Positions 50,535-59,323 of a stretch of 64,000 nucleotides of DNA are shown here, piece after piece. Each line of letters starts with the position of its first letter. Positions within the stretch are counted from its first letter, which is position 1. This DNA comes from Nocardia jiangxiensis NBRC 101359. GTDB taxonomy: Bacteria > Actinomycetota > Actinomycetes > Mycobacteriales > Mycobacteriaceae. A program made the translations under genes and the position numbers. The DNA is taken from assembly GCF_000308615.1 (NCBI RefSeq), contig NZ_BAGB01000174.1, forward strand, positions 243,076 to 307,075, written 5' to 3'. The notes below the pieces were generated by a model, which had not been told where the DNA came from, made no database searches, and saw nothing but the letters and a program-made list of their open reading frames with translations.

Positions 50535-51953
50535 TCAGCGGCGGGTCACCGTCAGCTGAACCGCGGACTGTCCGGGAGTGGTTCGCAACTGCAGTAATTC
50601 GGCATTCGGCGCGGAGACGACATCGGCGCCGTGTACGTCGACCCGATAGCCGTTCGGGTAGTCCGCTGCGGGTAGATACACCTGGGTGCGGAGGTCACCG
50701 GCGAACGGGCGGCCCGAATCCGGGCGTGCGGTGGTGTAGCGGAGGTCGAACGTCGCGGTGCCGGGGTCGAAGTGCCATCCCTGCGGGGTGCCTGCGACGA
50801 CCTGCGGATACGGGCGAACGATCGGCCCTGTGGGGCTGACCAGATCGGGGCCGGTCGGCGGTTGCTGACTGTGGCCGGGCAACTGATTCTGCGTACTGGA
50901 CCACAACATCCAGGACGCCATGGCGTCATCCATGCTGCCGGTGACGCGTTCCAGTGTCGCCGTATCCTGCGTCGCCCCGAATTCGGTGACGATCCCGGCG
51001 GTATCGGCCGCGCGAGTGCTGTCGAAGCCGTTGCCGGGGCAGGTCCGGATCGGTCCGAGGCAGTAATCGTGAAAGCTCATTCCGGCGCGGGGATCGCCGG
51101 TCGGGTTCGGCATGCGCACCGGCGAGCCGAAATCGGTGGTGACGAACGGTTCGTAGAACAGCAGATGCCGCGGGTCCACCTGCCGGATGGCGGTCATCGC
51201 CTTGGCCTCGAGGACGGCGAGCGTGTCGCGGGTGAAGTCGGGGCAACCGTCCAGCAGGCAGGTCGGTTGCGTGATGCCCGGCCACGGCTCGTTGATGAGG
51301 TCGTACCCCAACACGTAGCGTTCGCCCGAGAAGCGTTGCGCGACATGCGACCACATGGCCGCATAGTGTTCCTGCACACCGACGCCGTCCGGCGCCGGAT
51401 GATCGTGCCAGAAATTGGCCCACGTCCGATTCTGGGCCGGGCTCAGCGTGTAGGCCGCGAACAGGCCCTGGATCGGGCCCGGCGGCAGTCCGTCGGAGAA
51501 CGTCGCCCAATCGGGGAACCCGTCCCAACTCGCTCCGACCGACTTGTTGAACGCATCCTGATGCGAATCCACCAGGGAGTAGATGCCATGCCGGGCCAGT
51601 ACCTGCTGGGTGTCCTCGATCTGCGCGATATATCGATCGTCGTAAACGCCGGGCCGCGGCTCCACCGCACTCCAGGCGAACCCCAGCCGCACCGCATTGA
51701 TCCCGTGCGCTGCGAGAAACGCGGCGTCGCGATCACCGAACCCCCCGGCCGCCGGATGGAAAGGCGGGTACTTGTACACGAGATTCACCCCGTGCAACGT
51801 GACGACCCTGCCGTCGGCATCGGTGATCCAGCGCCCCACATGCCCCAACTCCGGGTTCATCGGCGTCGCCGTGGCCACCGGCGCCTGCAGACAGCCCGCC
51901 GCCAGCAGCACCGCCACTCCGAGCCGCCGCATCATCCGCGCGATCCTCGTCAT
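50535..51953 (-). CDS. Secreted GH5 endoglycoceramidase-like glycosidase
   Basis: A 472-residue secreted enzyme with a signal peptide (MMRRLGVAVLLAAGCLQAPV, then ATATP, cleavage near residue 29; the internal Cys does not form a clear lipobox). GH5 features are VTLHGVNLVYKYPPF, GINAVRLGFAWSAVEPRPGV, YSLVDSHQDAFNK, the acid/base Glu in GYDLINEPWPG and the nucleophile Glu in GIVTEFGATQDT. A C-terminal beta domain starts near WHFDPGTATFDLRYT. The SVEPxPG and YDLINEP context is like Rhodococcus endoglycoceramidase, which removes oligosaccharides from glycosphingolipids. Bacterial or host glycolipids may be the target. Confidence 0.85.
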   Translation of the reverse strand: MTRIARMMRRLGVAVLLAAGCLQAPVATATPMNPELGHVGRWITDADGRVVTLHGVNLVYKYPPFHPAAGGFGDRDAAFLAAHGINAVRLGFAWSAVEPRPGVYDDRYIAQIEDTQQVLARHGIYSLVDSHQDAFNKSVGASWDGFPDWATFSDGLPPGPIQGLFAAYTLSPAQNRTWANFWHDHPAPDGVGVQEHYAAMWSHVAQRFSGERYVLGYDLINEPWPGITQPTCLLDGCPDFTRDTLAVLEAKAMTAIRQVDPRHLLFYEPFVTTDFGSPVRMPNPTGDPRAGMSFHDYCLGPIRTCPGNGFDSTRAADTAGIVTEFGATQDTATLERVTGSMDDAMASWMLWSSTQNQLPGHSQQPPTGPDLVSPTGPIVRPYPQVVAGTPQGWHFDPGTATFDLRYTTARPDSGRPFAGDLRTQVYLPAADYPNGYRVDVHGADVVSAPNAELLQLRTTPGQSAVQLTVTRR

Positions 51954-52129
51954 CTCGGGAACCTTCACCGAGTACGCGGAATCGTCCGGGTGCACGCATC
52001 GGTGAAATTCTCGCACTCGACTGCCATGACCGCCTCGATCCACTCGCGGGGGTAAAGCGTCCGACCAGCACAGAATATGCGCCGACGTTCCACGGTCCCG
52101 CACGCAGGGATGGCCCGGGATCCGGACTC

Positions 52130-53506
52130 TCAGTGAGCCGAGGTCCGCCGGAGTTTGGTGTTGACGAACTCGCCCATGCCCCAGCGTGCCAATTCACGTC
52201 CGTAGCCGGAGCGTTTGACGCCGCCGAACGGTATGCCGGGCAGCGTCGTTCCGTGTTCGTTGACGTAGGCCATTCCGACGTCGAGACGGTCGGCAACTCG
52301 CGCCGCGCGGGTGAGGTCGGTGCTCCACACCGACCCGCTCAGGCCGAATCCGACGTCGTTGGCCAGACGCACCGCGTCCTCGTCGGAGGAAACCCGATAG
52401 ACCATGGCGACCGGGCCGAAGATCTCCTCGGAATAGGCGTGCATCCTCGGGGTGATGCCGGTGAGCACCGCGGGTTCGAGGAACGCACCGTCTCCGTCCC
52501 GGGGCGAGCCGCCCGTGTGCAGCGTCGCACCCTGCCGTACCGCGGCGTCGACCTGGTCGGCGACCGTGTCCCGCGCGGACACCGAGGACAAGGGCCCCAC
52601 CTCGGTTTCGGGGTCCGCCGGGTCCCCGACAACCGCACGTTCGAATTCACCGACCAGCCCCCGGACGAAGTCGTCGTAGAGTTCGTCCAGGACGATGAAG
52701 CGTTTCGGTGAATTGCACGCCTGCCCCGCATTCGCCAGCCGAATTTGCGCGGCGATCCGGGTAGTTCTGGCCATATCGTCGGTGTCCAACAGAATGAACG
52801 GGTCGGAACCGCCCAGTTCGAGGACCGACTTCTTCAGGTTTCGCGCGGCCTCGGTGGCGACCGCAACGCCGGCTTCCTCACTTCCGGTCAGTGACACTCC
52901 GCGGATCGCCGGATGCGCCAGCATTTCGGCGATCTGGTCCGGGTTCGCGTACACGTTGATGAACGCGTAGTCGAGAACACCTGCCTCATGCAAGACATCG
53001 GCCATGAGTTTCGAGGACGCCGCGCAGATCGAGGCGTGCTTGAGCACGATCGTATTGCCCACCAACAGGTTCGGTGCGGCGAAGCGCGCGACCTGGTAAT
53101 AGGGGTAGTTCCAGGGCATCACTCCGACGAGCGGCCCGATCGGCAAGGTGTGCACCACCGACTCCTGTGCGCCTTGCGGGTCGAGTTGCTCGGGGGAGAG
53201 CAGGTCCGGACCGTTCTCGGCGTACCAGCGGTAGATATCTGCGGAAAGCTGCACCTCCGCGGCCGCCTGCTTCGCCGGTTTACCCATTTCTCGCGTGATG
53301 GCCGCCGCCAACTCGGCCGACCGTTTCTCGTAGAGCTGCGCGGTTCGTGCCAGCGCGGCCGCGCGTTCGGCCACGGGCGTGAGCCGCCAGGTCTCGAAGC
53401 CCTCGGCGGAATGTTCGGCGATAACGGGAACCTGGTCGTCGGCCAGCTCCGGAAATTCGTCTTCCGTGGTACCGGTGGTCGGATTGGTGGTCACATAAGT
53501 ACTCAC
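52130..53506 (-). CDS. Succinate-semialdehyde dehydrogenase-like aldehyde dehydrogenase
   Basis: A 458-residue dehydrogenase. Main blocks are TREMGKPAKQAAAEVQLSAD, LPIGPLVGVMPWNYPYYQVA, FAAPNLLVGNTIVLKHA, SLTGSEEAGVAVATEAARNL, KKSVLELGGSDPFILLD (Glu), NAGQACNSPKRFIV (Cys) and EEIFGPVAMVYRV. The short N terminus and GSDPF motif fit the GabD/SSADH subgroup. The GTG start follows AAGGAG. Flanking genes do not reveal the pathway. Confidence 0.87.
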   Translation of the reverse strand: MSTYVTTNPTTGTTEDEFPELADDQVPVIAEHSAEGFETWRLTPVAERAAALARTAQLYEKRSAELAAAITREMGKPAKQAAAEVQLSADIYRWYAENGPDLLSPEQLDPQGAQESVVHTLPIGPLVGVMPWNYPYYQVARFAAPNLLVGNTIVLKHASICAASSKLMADVLHEAGVLDYAFINVYANPDQIAEMLAHPAIRGVSLTGSEEAGVAVATEAARNLKKSVLELGGSDPFILLDTDDMARTTRIAAQIRLANAGQACNSPKRFIVLDELYDDFVRGLVGEFERAVVGDPADPETEVGPLSSVSARDTVADQVDAAVRQGATLHTGGSPRDGDGAFLEPAVLTGITPRMHAYSEEIFGPVAMVYRVSSDEDAVRLANDVGFGLSGSVWSTDLTRAARVADRLDVGMAYVNEHGTTLPGIPFGGVKRSGYGRELARWGMGEFVNTKLRRTSAH

Positions 53507-53665
53507 AACGCACTCCTTCATGTCATCGGTAGGTGCAATGTGCTGCGCCGGCCACCGCGGCCGGGTTTACCCCGCACTACCCCGCACAACCGGCGCTACG
53601 CACATTCTGATGTCCAGGGGCCGGATCACGCCGCGCGGGTACCACGCGAGGAGTTTCGTCTGCGG

Positions 53666-54082
53666 TTACCAGCCGGATTCGCTGACCTGCGGCGGATGCG
53701 ATTGCTCGGTATCAGGGTAGATCGGTTGAGGTTCATTGCGCGCCAATGTCTTTCGCAATCCGCCCGCGGCAGTTCGGTGAGCGATGGCTGCGACACAAGG
53801 GTCTTCGTGTAGATCCCGTTGGATCTCGCTCGCCGCGGCGCGGGCCCAGCTCAGCGCGGTGGTGTGGGCCGCGGTGATCGCGGCGGCGACATCGCTGAGA
53901 TGCAGGGCATGCAGGGCGGGGTCGAGCACCAGGTCGGCGATGCGTCCGTCGATATCCACTGTCACCCGGACCTGCCCGCCCAGCGCCTCGCCGTTGCCGC
54001 GCACCTGCGCCAGTTCCTGTTGTGTCGCGGCAACTTTCGCCATCATGCGCTCGAGTGCGGCGTCGGGATCGGTATCGCTCAT
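53666..54082 (-). CDS. YbaB/EbfC-like nucleoid-associated protein, T7SS-linked
   Basis: A 138-residue protein with the YbaB-like start MSDTDPDAALERMMAKVAAT, QQELAQVRGNGEALGGQVRV, TVDIDGRIADLVLDPALHAL, then a helical dimer segment. Actinobacteria carry many YbaB-like copies next to WXG100/EspC-type genes; here it lies five bases after the DUF1023 pseudogene, the same arrangement. DNA binding is known for the canonical family, unproven for this group. Confidence 0.75.
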   Translation of the reverse strand: MSDTDPDAALERMMAKVAATQQELAQVRGNGEALGGQVRVTVDIDGRIADLVLDPALHALHLSDVAAAITAAHTTALSWARAAASEIQRDLHEDPCVAAIAHRTAAGGLRKTLARNEPQPIYPDTEQSHPPQVSESGW

Positions 54083-54086
54083 CGCC

Positions 54087-55317
54087 TCAGCGCACCTGGT
54101 CGGGGCGGTTGGCGATCAGGCTACCCAGATTGCGCAGGGCCTGGCCCGGTTGCCCGTCGTGGGAGTCCCAATAGTCGCTGTGGCCACCGGGATCGGAGGT
54201 GAAGACCCGGCCGCCGTGCTCGGGCGAGGTGACATCGTTGCCGAACCAGCCGTGCGGGTTGTGCTGCGGATGAAAGGCCGGCGCGCTGGACCCGTCCGCG
54301 CCGCATCGAGGATCTCACCCGAACGCGCCGGTATCCCGATCCAGTCGCCCTTGGCTCTGGTTGACCAGACATGTTGCGGCACTTGGTCTTGCGGCACACC
54401 CGTCAGATGCAGATCGCCGGCGTGGTCGACCGTGCTGCCGGGGCTCGCGACGAATACGACGTTGTCGGCGTTCAGCGGGCCACGCGAACTCGGGGGATCG
54501 TCGGGATGGAGCTGATCGTGGCCGGCGGCGTCGCCGATCACGGTGGTGCCGTAGCTGTGCCCGACGACCGTGTTGTAGGACGGTGCGCCCACATGCGAGG
54601 CGCGCAGTCCGTTCTGAAAACTCTTCAGCGCCGGTATCGGCGTAGGACCGATCCGCCGCGGCGGCATACCCCTGCGGCGCGTCGTATCCCTCCCGCAGAA
54701 TCACCGAAGTATTCGGCGTGCCTTGGTCTTTCGCGGAATTCAGCATGGTCGGGCTGCGGTTGACGTCACCGGACATCTTCGCCAGTCCCGTTCCGGTACC
54801 GGGTACGAACGTCGCCACGTTGGTCGCGAGATCGGGATTGTTCAGCGCCAGTGCCCCGTGCGGGCAGCAGATGCGCCTCGAATTCCCGCGCTTTGGAATT
54901 CGCTGCCAGCTGCGCGATCTGGAGCGCATTCGACCGGCCGACGGCCGAGACATGAACCATCGGGGCGATCACGTGTCCGTCGGGGCACACGGTGCAACCG
55001 GCGGCAGCGGCCCGATCCGCCCAGTCCACCACGGTTTTCTTCGCGGCGCTCAGCGCCGCGGCGGCATCGCCGACGGCCTCGATCCGGCCGTCCACGGCGG
55101 CGGCGATATGACTGCCCGCGATGTGGTGAGCCAGGCTCGTTTCAGCAGCTCGCTGCGACGCGTCACCGGACCAGGATCGCGAGGTCACCTGATCCACCGC
55201 GATGCGCATAGCGTTCAACGCTCCGGAGAAGGCGCGATTGTGTTCGGTCAGCTGCGTCGCCAGATCGGCGAGCCCGTCGGGGGTGGTCGCGCGGATATCG
55301 TCGACTGTCGCGGTCAC
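54087..55317 (-). pseudogene. Type VII secretion effector-like DUF1023 alpha/beta-hydrolase, frameshifted three times
   Basis: The N-terminal part from GTG 55317 is WXG100-like (VTATVDDIRATTPDGLADLA, QVTSRSWSGDASQRAAETSL). Frame breaks follow near 54862, 54630 and 54300. Later frames continue ALNNPDLATNVATFVPGTGT, GLAKMSGDVNRSPTML, then LKSFQNGLRASHVGAPSYNT, the hydrolase elbow VVGHSYGTTVIGDAA, VVFVASPGSTVDHA, and finally FHPQHNPHGWFGNDVTSPEH to stop at 54087. Intact, it would be a DUF1023 hydrolase of about 410 residues. The breaks look like single- or two-base indels, two beside short homopolymers. A decayed gene or an error-prone assembly would both explain this. Confidence 0.8.
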
Positions 55318-55508
55318 ACGGCGCCCTGATCGTAGGTGGTCAGTACCTGGGTGTTGCGCCTTTCCATCTCGCTGTAGTCGGCGATCCCCGCGCCGACGGC
55401 ATCGTGCATGCCCTGGATTGCCGCGGCGACCTGCCTGTATCCGTGCGCGACGGGTTCGGCCATCCGCGCGGCACGAACAGACAGCTGAAGCGAGGCTATC
55501 AGCCGCAC
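55314..55508 (-). CDS. Small helical T7SS-associated (EspC-like) protein
   Basis: A 64-residue frame, VRLIASLQLSVRAARMAEPV, AHGYRQVAAAIQGMHDAVGA, GIADYSEMERRNTQVLTTYD. The C-terminal helix and final YDQGAV are typical of small proteins encoded directly before WXG100/DUF1023 effectors. The stop overlaps the effector GTG. Family members are nearer 100 residues, so the N-terminal part may be missing or the start may lie upstream beyond a stop at about 55580. It may be as decayed as its neighbour. Confidence 0.5.
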   Translation of the reverse strand: MRLIASLQLSVRAARMAEPVAHGYRQVAAAIQGMHDAVGAGIADYSEMERRNTQVLTTYDQGAV

Positions 55509-55630
55509 CGGTATCTGCGGTGCCGCTGATTCCTGGGTCGGTTGGTGTTCGTGCCGCGCTGCGTGTGTCGGCGGATCCTACTGTGGTGCAACGTAACTGG
55601 CGGTTGTCACCGCGCCGGTACACATCCGGA

Positions 55631-56401
55631 TCATCGTGCGCTCCATCCGCCGTCCATGGTGTAACTGGCTCCGGTCACCATGCGGGCCGAGTCGGTGCAC
55701 AACCAGCCGACGAGGTCGGCGACCTCGTCGGGTTCCACCAATCGCTTGATGGCGGCCTCGCTCAGGAAGATTCGTTCCTCGACTTCTCGCTCGGGAATGC
55801 CGTGCGCTTCGGCTTGCTCGGCGATCTGGTTGTCCACCAGAGGAGTTCGCACGTATCCGGGACTGACGCAGTTGCTCGTCACGCCGTGTTCGGCGGCTTC
55901 CAGTGCGGTGACCTTCGACAGCCCTTCCAGGGCGTGTTTTGCGGTGACGTACGCGGATTTGTAGGCCGAGGCCCGTGTTCCGTGCACGCTGGAGATGTTG
56001 ACGATGCGCCCGTAACCGCGTTCGTACATGTGTGGCAATGCCGCGCGGACCAGCAGGAACGGCGCCTCGACCATCAGGGTGAGCATGGTGCGGAACCGGT
56101 CGGGCGGGAAGTCCGCGATCGGGCTGACGGTCTGCACGCCGGCGTTGTTGACCAGGATGTCGCAGTCCAGGCGCAGGGTCTCGAGCCCGCTCACCTGGCT
56201 GAGGTCGACCTCCCATACGGTCCCGCCGATCTCGTCGGCGACCTGTTTCGCGCGCACACCGTCGATGTCGGCGACGGTCACCGAGGCTCCGCGGGCGGCC
56301 AGTTCGCGTGCGCAGGCTGCGCCGATTCCGCTGGCGCCGCCGGTGACCAGCGCGGTCCGTCCGGTCAGGGCGTCTCGGCTCGGGGGATACGTCCGGGTCA
56401 C
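55631..56401 (-). CDS. 3-hydroxybutyrate dehydrogenase-like SDR
   Basis: A 256-residue short-chain dehydrogenase. It has TALVTGGASGIGAACARELA, CDILVNNAGVQTVSPIADFP, NISSVHGTRAS and the active-site YVTAKHALEGLSK (Tyr-x3-Lys). The C-terminal VSPGYVRTPLVDNQIAEQAE and GIPEREVEERIFLSEAAIKR lid is characteristic of D-3-hydroxybutyrate dehydrogenase. It oxidises 3-hydroxybutyrate to acetoacetate with NAD. GTG start overlapping the MFS stop, so the two genes form an uptake-and-oxidation pair. Confidence 0.87.
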   Translation of the reverse strand: MTRTYPPSRDALTGRTALVTGGASGIGAACARELAARGASVTVADIDGVRAKQVADEIGGTVWEVDLSQVSGLETLRLDCDILVNNAGVQTVSPIADFPPDRFRTMLTLMVEAPFLLVRAALPHMYERGYGRIVNISSVHGTRASAYKSAYVTAKHALEGLSKVTALEAAEHGVTSNCVSPGYVRTPLVDNQIAEQAEAHGIPEREVEERIFLSEAAIKRLVEPDEVADLVGWLCTDSARMVTGASYTMDGGWSAR

Positions 56402-57789
56402 GCGGGACTCACTTTCGGCTCGGGTTCGGGTGGCAGGTGAGATGTGGCGGTTCGGTCGAGTTCGGTGAGATCCGCGCCTGCGGTCTCCCGGGCGGCCAGG
56501 ACCGCGAAGATGGTGATCACACCGGCGAGGGCGAGATAGATCGCGATGGGTACCGAGGACCGGTAGACCTCGAGCAGGCGGACGGCGATGATCGGCGCCA
56601 GCGAGCCGGCGAAGATCGCGGTCACCTGAGATCCCAAGGACACACCGGCGTAGCGCATCCGGGTGGGGAACATCTCCGCCATGATGGCCGGCTGCGCGGC
56701 ATACATGGCAGCGTGTGCGATCAGGCCGATCGCGATCGCGAACACGATGATCACGCCGCGACCGCTGTCCATCATCGGGAAGCCGACGAATCCCCAGACC
56801 ATCGCCCCGATGGCGCCGGCCAGATACAGGGGCCGGCGGCCGATTCTGTCGCTGAGCCGGGCCATGGCCGGGATGGCCACGAAATGCACCGCGTTGGCCA
56901 TGAGCAACCACCACAGGATGGCGCCGGTCTTCACCCCGACGTGTTCCTTCAGGTAGGTGACCGAGAAAGTGACCAGTAGGTAGTAGACGATGTTCTCGGC
57001 GAACCGCAGCCCCATCGCGGTCAGCACAGCCCGCGGGTATCGGCGCACCACCTCGAGCACACCGGATGCGGCCGCGTCCTGTTGCTCGGATTCTTGTTGT
57101 GCCGCAACGAAGATCGGCGCTTCTCGCACCTTCGTGCGCACGTAGTAGCCGGCCAGCACCACGACCGCCGACAGCCAGAACGCAACGCGCCAGCCCCACG
57201 AGAGGAACGCGGCGTTCGACAGCGTCGAGGTCAGCACCAGCAGCACGAGAGTCGCCAGGATATTGCCCAGCGGCACCGCGGCCTGTGGCCAAGAGGCCCA
57301 GAACGCCCGGCTGCGGTTGGGGCTGTGCTCGGCGACCAGCAGGACCGCACCACCCCATTCACCACCCAGGGCGAATCCCTGAATGAACCGCAGCAACACC
57401 AGAAGTGCCGGAGCCCAGTACCCGACCTGTGGGAAGGTCGGCAGGCATCCCATCAGAAATGTGGCAGCGCCGACCGTCAACAGGCTGATCTGCAGCAGTG
57501 ACTTGCGGCCGTGCCGATCGCCGAAGTGCGCGAACACGATCCCGCCCAGCGGCCGAGCCGCGAACCCGACCGCATAGGTCACGAACGCGGCGAGGATCCC
57601 ATCCAATTCGTTGTGTCCGGCCGGGAAGAACGCCTTGCTGAACACCAGCGTGGCCGCCGTGCCGTAGAGGAAGAACTCGTACCACTCCACGACGGTGCCG
57701 GCCATGGAAGCCATTGCCACCCGCCGCAACTCGCTCCCCAGGGGCTCGGAACCCGGTGGCCGCGCATCGAGCACGCTCATCGCCATCAC
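56398..57789 (-). CDS. MFS transporter, metabolite:H+ symporter (MHS) type
   Basis: A 463-residue twelve-helix transporter. MHS signatures are AGTVVEWYEFFLYGTAATLV, FGDRHGRKSLLQISLLTVGA, RFIQGFALGGEWGGAVLLVA and ARLSDRIGRRPLYLAGAIGA. The group imports organic acids (shikimate, citrate, alpha-ketoglutarate); with the downstream dehydrogenase, 3-hydroxybutyrate or a similar acid is likely. Three clustered Met codons make the exact start uncertain (57789, 57786 or 57780). Confidence 0.88.
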   Translation of the reverse strand: MMAMSVLDARPPGSEPLGSELRRVAMASMAGTVVEWYEFFLYGTAATLVFSKAFFPAGHNELDGILAAFVTYAVGFAARPLGGIVFAHFGDRHGRKSLLQISLLTVGAATFLMGCLPTFPQVGYWAPALLVLLRFIQGFALGGEWGGAVLLVAEHSPNRSRAFWASWPQAAVPLGNILATLVLLVLTSTLSNAAFLSWGWRVAFWLSAVVVLAGYYVRTKVREAPIFVAAQQESEQQDAAASGVLEVVRRYPRAVLTAMGLRFAENIVYYLLVTFSVTYLKEHVGVKTGAILWWLLMANAVHFVAIPAMARLSDRIGRRPLYLAGAIGAMVWGFVGFPMMDSGRGVIIVFAIAIGLIAHAAMYAAQPAIMAEMFPTRMRYAGVSLGSQVTAIFAGSLAPIIAVRLLEVYRSSVPIAIYLALAGVITIFAVLAARETAGADLTELDRTATSHLPPEPEPKVSPA

Positions 57790-57807
57790 TCCTTCGTGAC
57801 TGCTGAC

Positions 57808-57830
57808 ACATCACCCCTCATCTGTGATGT
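57808..57830. promoter_or_regulatory. Inverted repeat in the MFS/LysR divergent promoter
   Basis: ACATCAC (57808-57814) and GTGATGT (57824-57830) form a perfect 7-bp repeat across 9 bases. It lies between the divergent MFS and LysR starts. LysR proteins usually bind such dyads next to their own gene. Confidence 0.5.
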
Positions 57831-57923
57831 GGCACACAATCGGATCAGGAAATTGAGTATTCGTGCACATTCGACTCCGAATCAATGACGAATCTCGCAC
57901 CCCATAGCTGCAAGAATGCAGAT

Positions 57924-58847
57924 ATGGCAGGGATGCACCCGAATCCCGATGATCTGCTCGTACTGCTGGCGGTCGCCCGGACCGGGCGTTACGTCTCGGC
58001 GGCCGAGGAATTGGGCATCAACCACACCACCATCTCTCGCCGCATCACCACCCTCGAACGCGCGCTCGGCGGCCGCGTGCTCAGCCGAGGTCCCGCCGGA
58101 TGGGAATTGACCGACCTCGGCCGTGCGGCACTGACCGCGGCCGAGGCGGTCGAATCCGCGGTCCGCTCGCTCGCCGGGGACGAGCAGGGCGGACAGGTTC
58201 TGCAGGGCGTGGTCCGCATGTCGGCCACCGACGGCTTCAGCGCCTATATCGCCGCCCCGGCCGTGGCGGAGGTCCGGCGCCGGCATCCGGGGATCATGGT
58301 GGAAATCATCGCCACCACCCGTCGTGCATCGCCACAGCGGTCCGGCCTCGACCTCGAGATCGTCGTCGGCGAACCCAGCGTGCGCCGCGCCCGCGCCATG
58401 CCACTCGGCGATTACGTGCTCGGCCTCTACGGCACCCAGCCCTACTTCGACGCCCACGGCATCCCACGGTCACCAGCCGACCTGGCCGACCACCCGCTGG
58501 TCTACTTCGTCGATTCCATGCTCCAGGTCGACGACCTGGACCTGGCGCCCAGCTTCGTCCCCACCATGCGCGAATCCGTCACCTCCACCAACGTATTCGT
58601 CCACGTCGAAGCCACCCGAGCAGCCGCAGGTATCGGCCTGCTGCCCTGCTTCATGGCCGACCGCCACCCCGACCTGATCCGCGTCCTGCCCGGCTCGGTC
58701 GCCGTCCGACTCACCTATTGGCTCGTCGCCCGCCCCGAAACCCTCCGCCGCCCGGAGGTAACCGTCCTCGTCGATGCACTGCGCACCCGCGTGCGCTCCG
58801 AACGCGCCGCCCTGCTCGGCGAGACGTCGTCCGATCAGCAGGACTGA
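57924..58847 (+). CDS. LysR family transcriptional regulator
   Basis: About 307 residues from the ATG at 57924. The winged helix is MHPNPDDLLVLLAVARTGRY, VSAAEELGINHTTISRRITT, LERALGGRVLSRGPAGWELT, with an effector domain from GVVRMSATDGFSAYIAAPAV onward. Earlier in-frame starts (57885) are possible. Divergent to the MHS transporter/hydroxybutyrate dehydrogenase pair, which it probably regulates. Confidence 0.88.
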   Translation: MAGMHPNPDDLLVLLAVARTGRYVSAAEELGINHTTISRRITTLERALGGRVLSRGPAGWELTDLGRAALTAAEAVESAVRSLAGDEQGGQVLQGVVRMSATDGFSAYIAAPAVAEVRRRHPGIMVEIIATTRRASPQRSGLDLEIVVGEPSVRRARAMPLGDYVLGLYGTQPYFDAHGIPRSPADLADHPLVYFVDSMLQVDDLDLAPSFVPTMRESVTSTNVFVHVEATRAAAGIGLLPCFMADRHPDLIRVLPGSVAVRLTYWLVARPETLRRPEVTVLVDALRTRVRSERAALLGETSSDQQD

Positions 58848-58953
58848 TACCCGAACCTCGCCGCAGGACCGTATGCGACTGTGCGACCGGCGTGAATCGC
58901 CGAAATGGTCCCGAGCGTTGTGATATCCGAGCTGGATCGTTGATAGTCGTCCT

Positions 58954-59274
58954 ATGAAACGAGTGCTCGCATGTGCAGGTATCGCCGCCGCCGCGCTGCT
59001 GGTTGCGGCTCCGACGGCTTCCGCCAATCCGTCCGATGACCTTGCCAATCGCCACGATTGGTCGGGACAATTCGCTTCACGGAACAACCTGATCTTGTCC
59101 TCGCGCATCCTGATCAGTCCGTACGGGACGACCCGGCCGCTCATGTGCAGTGGTGGTGACGGCCATTACTCCCTGTTCCCGTACGACTGCACGCAGAACG
59201 ACGACAACGGCGTTCCGCACACGGTGGAGCGCTCCTTCCCGCTGGGAACCGGCGGAGTCTGGGTCTATCGCTGA
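58954..59274 (+). CDS. Small secreted protein, unknown function
   Basis: A 106-residue protein with a clear Sec signal peptide (MKRVLACAGIAAAALLVAAP, TASAN, cleavage after ASA near residue 24). The mature part is only about 80 residues with two Cys (PLMCSGGDGHY and FPYDCTQNDDNG) that could form a disulfide, and ends in GTGGVWVYR. No family recognised. Extracellular or wall-associated. Confidence 0.7.
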   Translation: MKRVLACAGIAAAALLVAAPTASANPSDDLANRHDWSGQFASRNNLILSSRILISPYGTTRPLMCSGGDGHYSLFPYDCTQNDDNGVPHTVERSFPLGTGGVWVYR

Positions 59275-59323
59275 GCCCGATCCCTCGCATGGCGCACCGC
59301 CACGGTGTATCCGCCGAGTCGCG

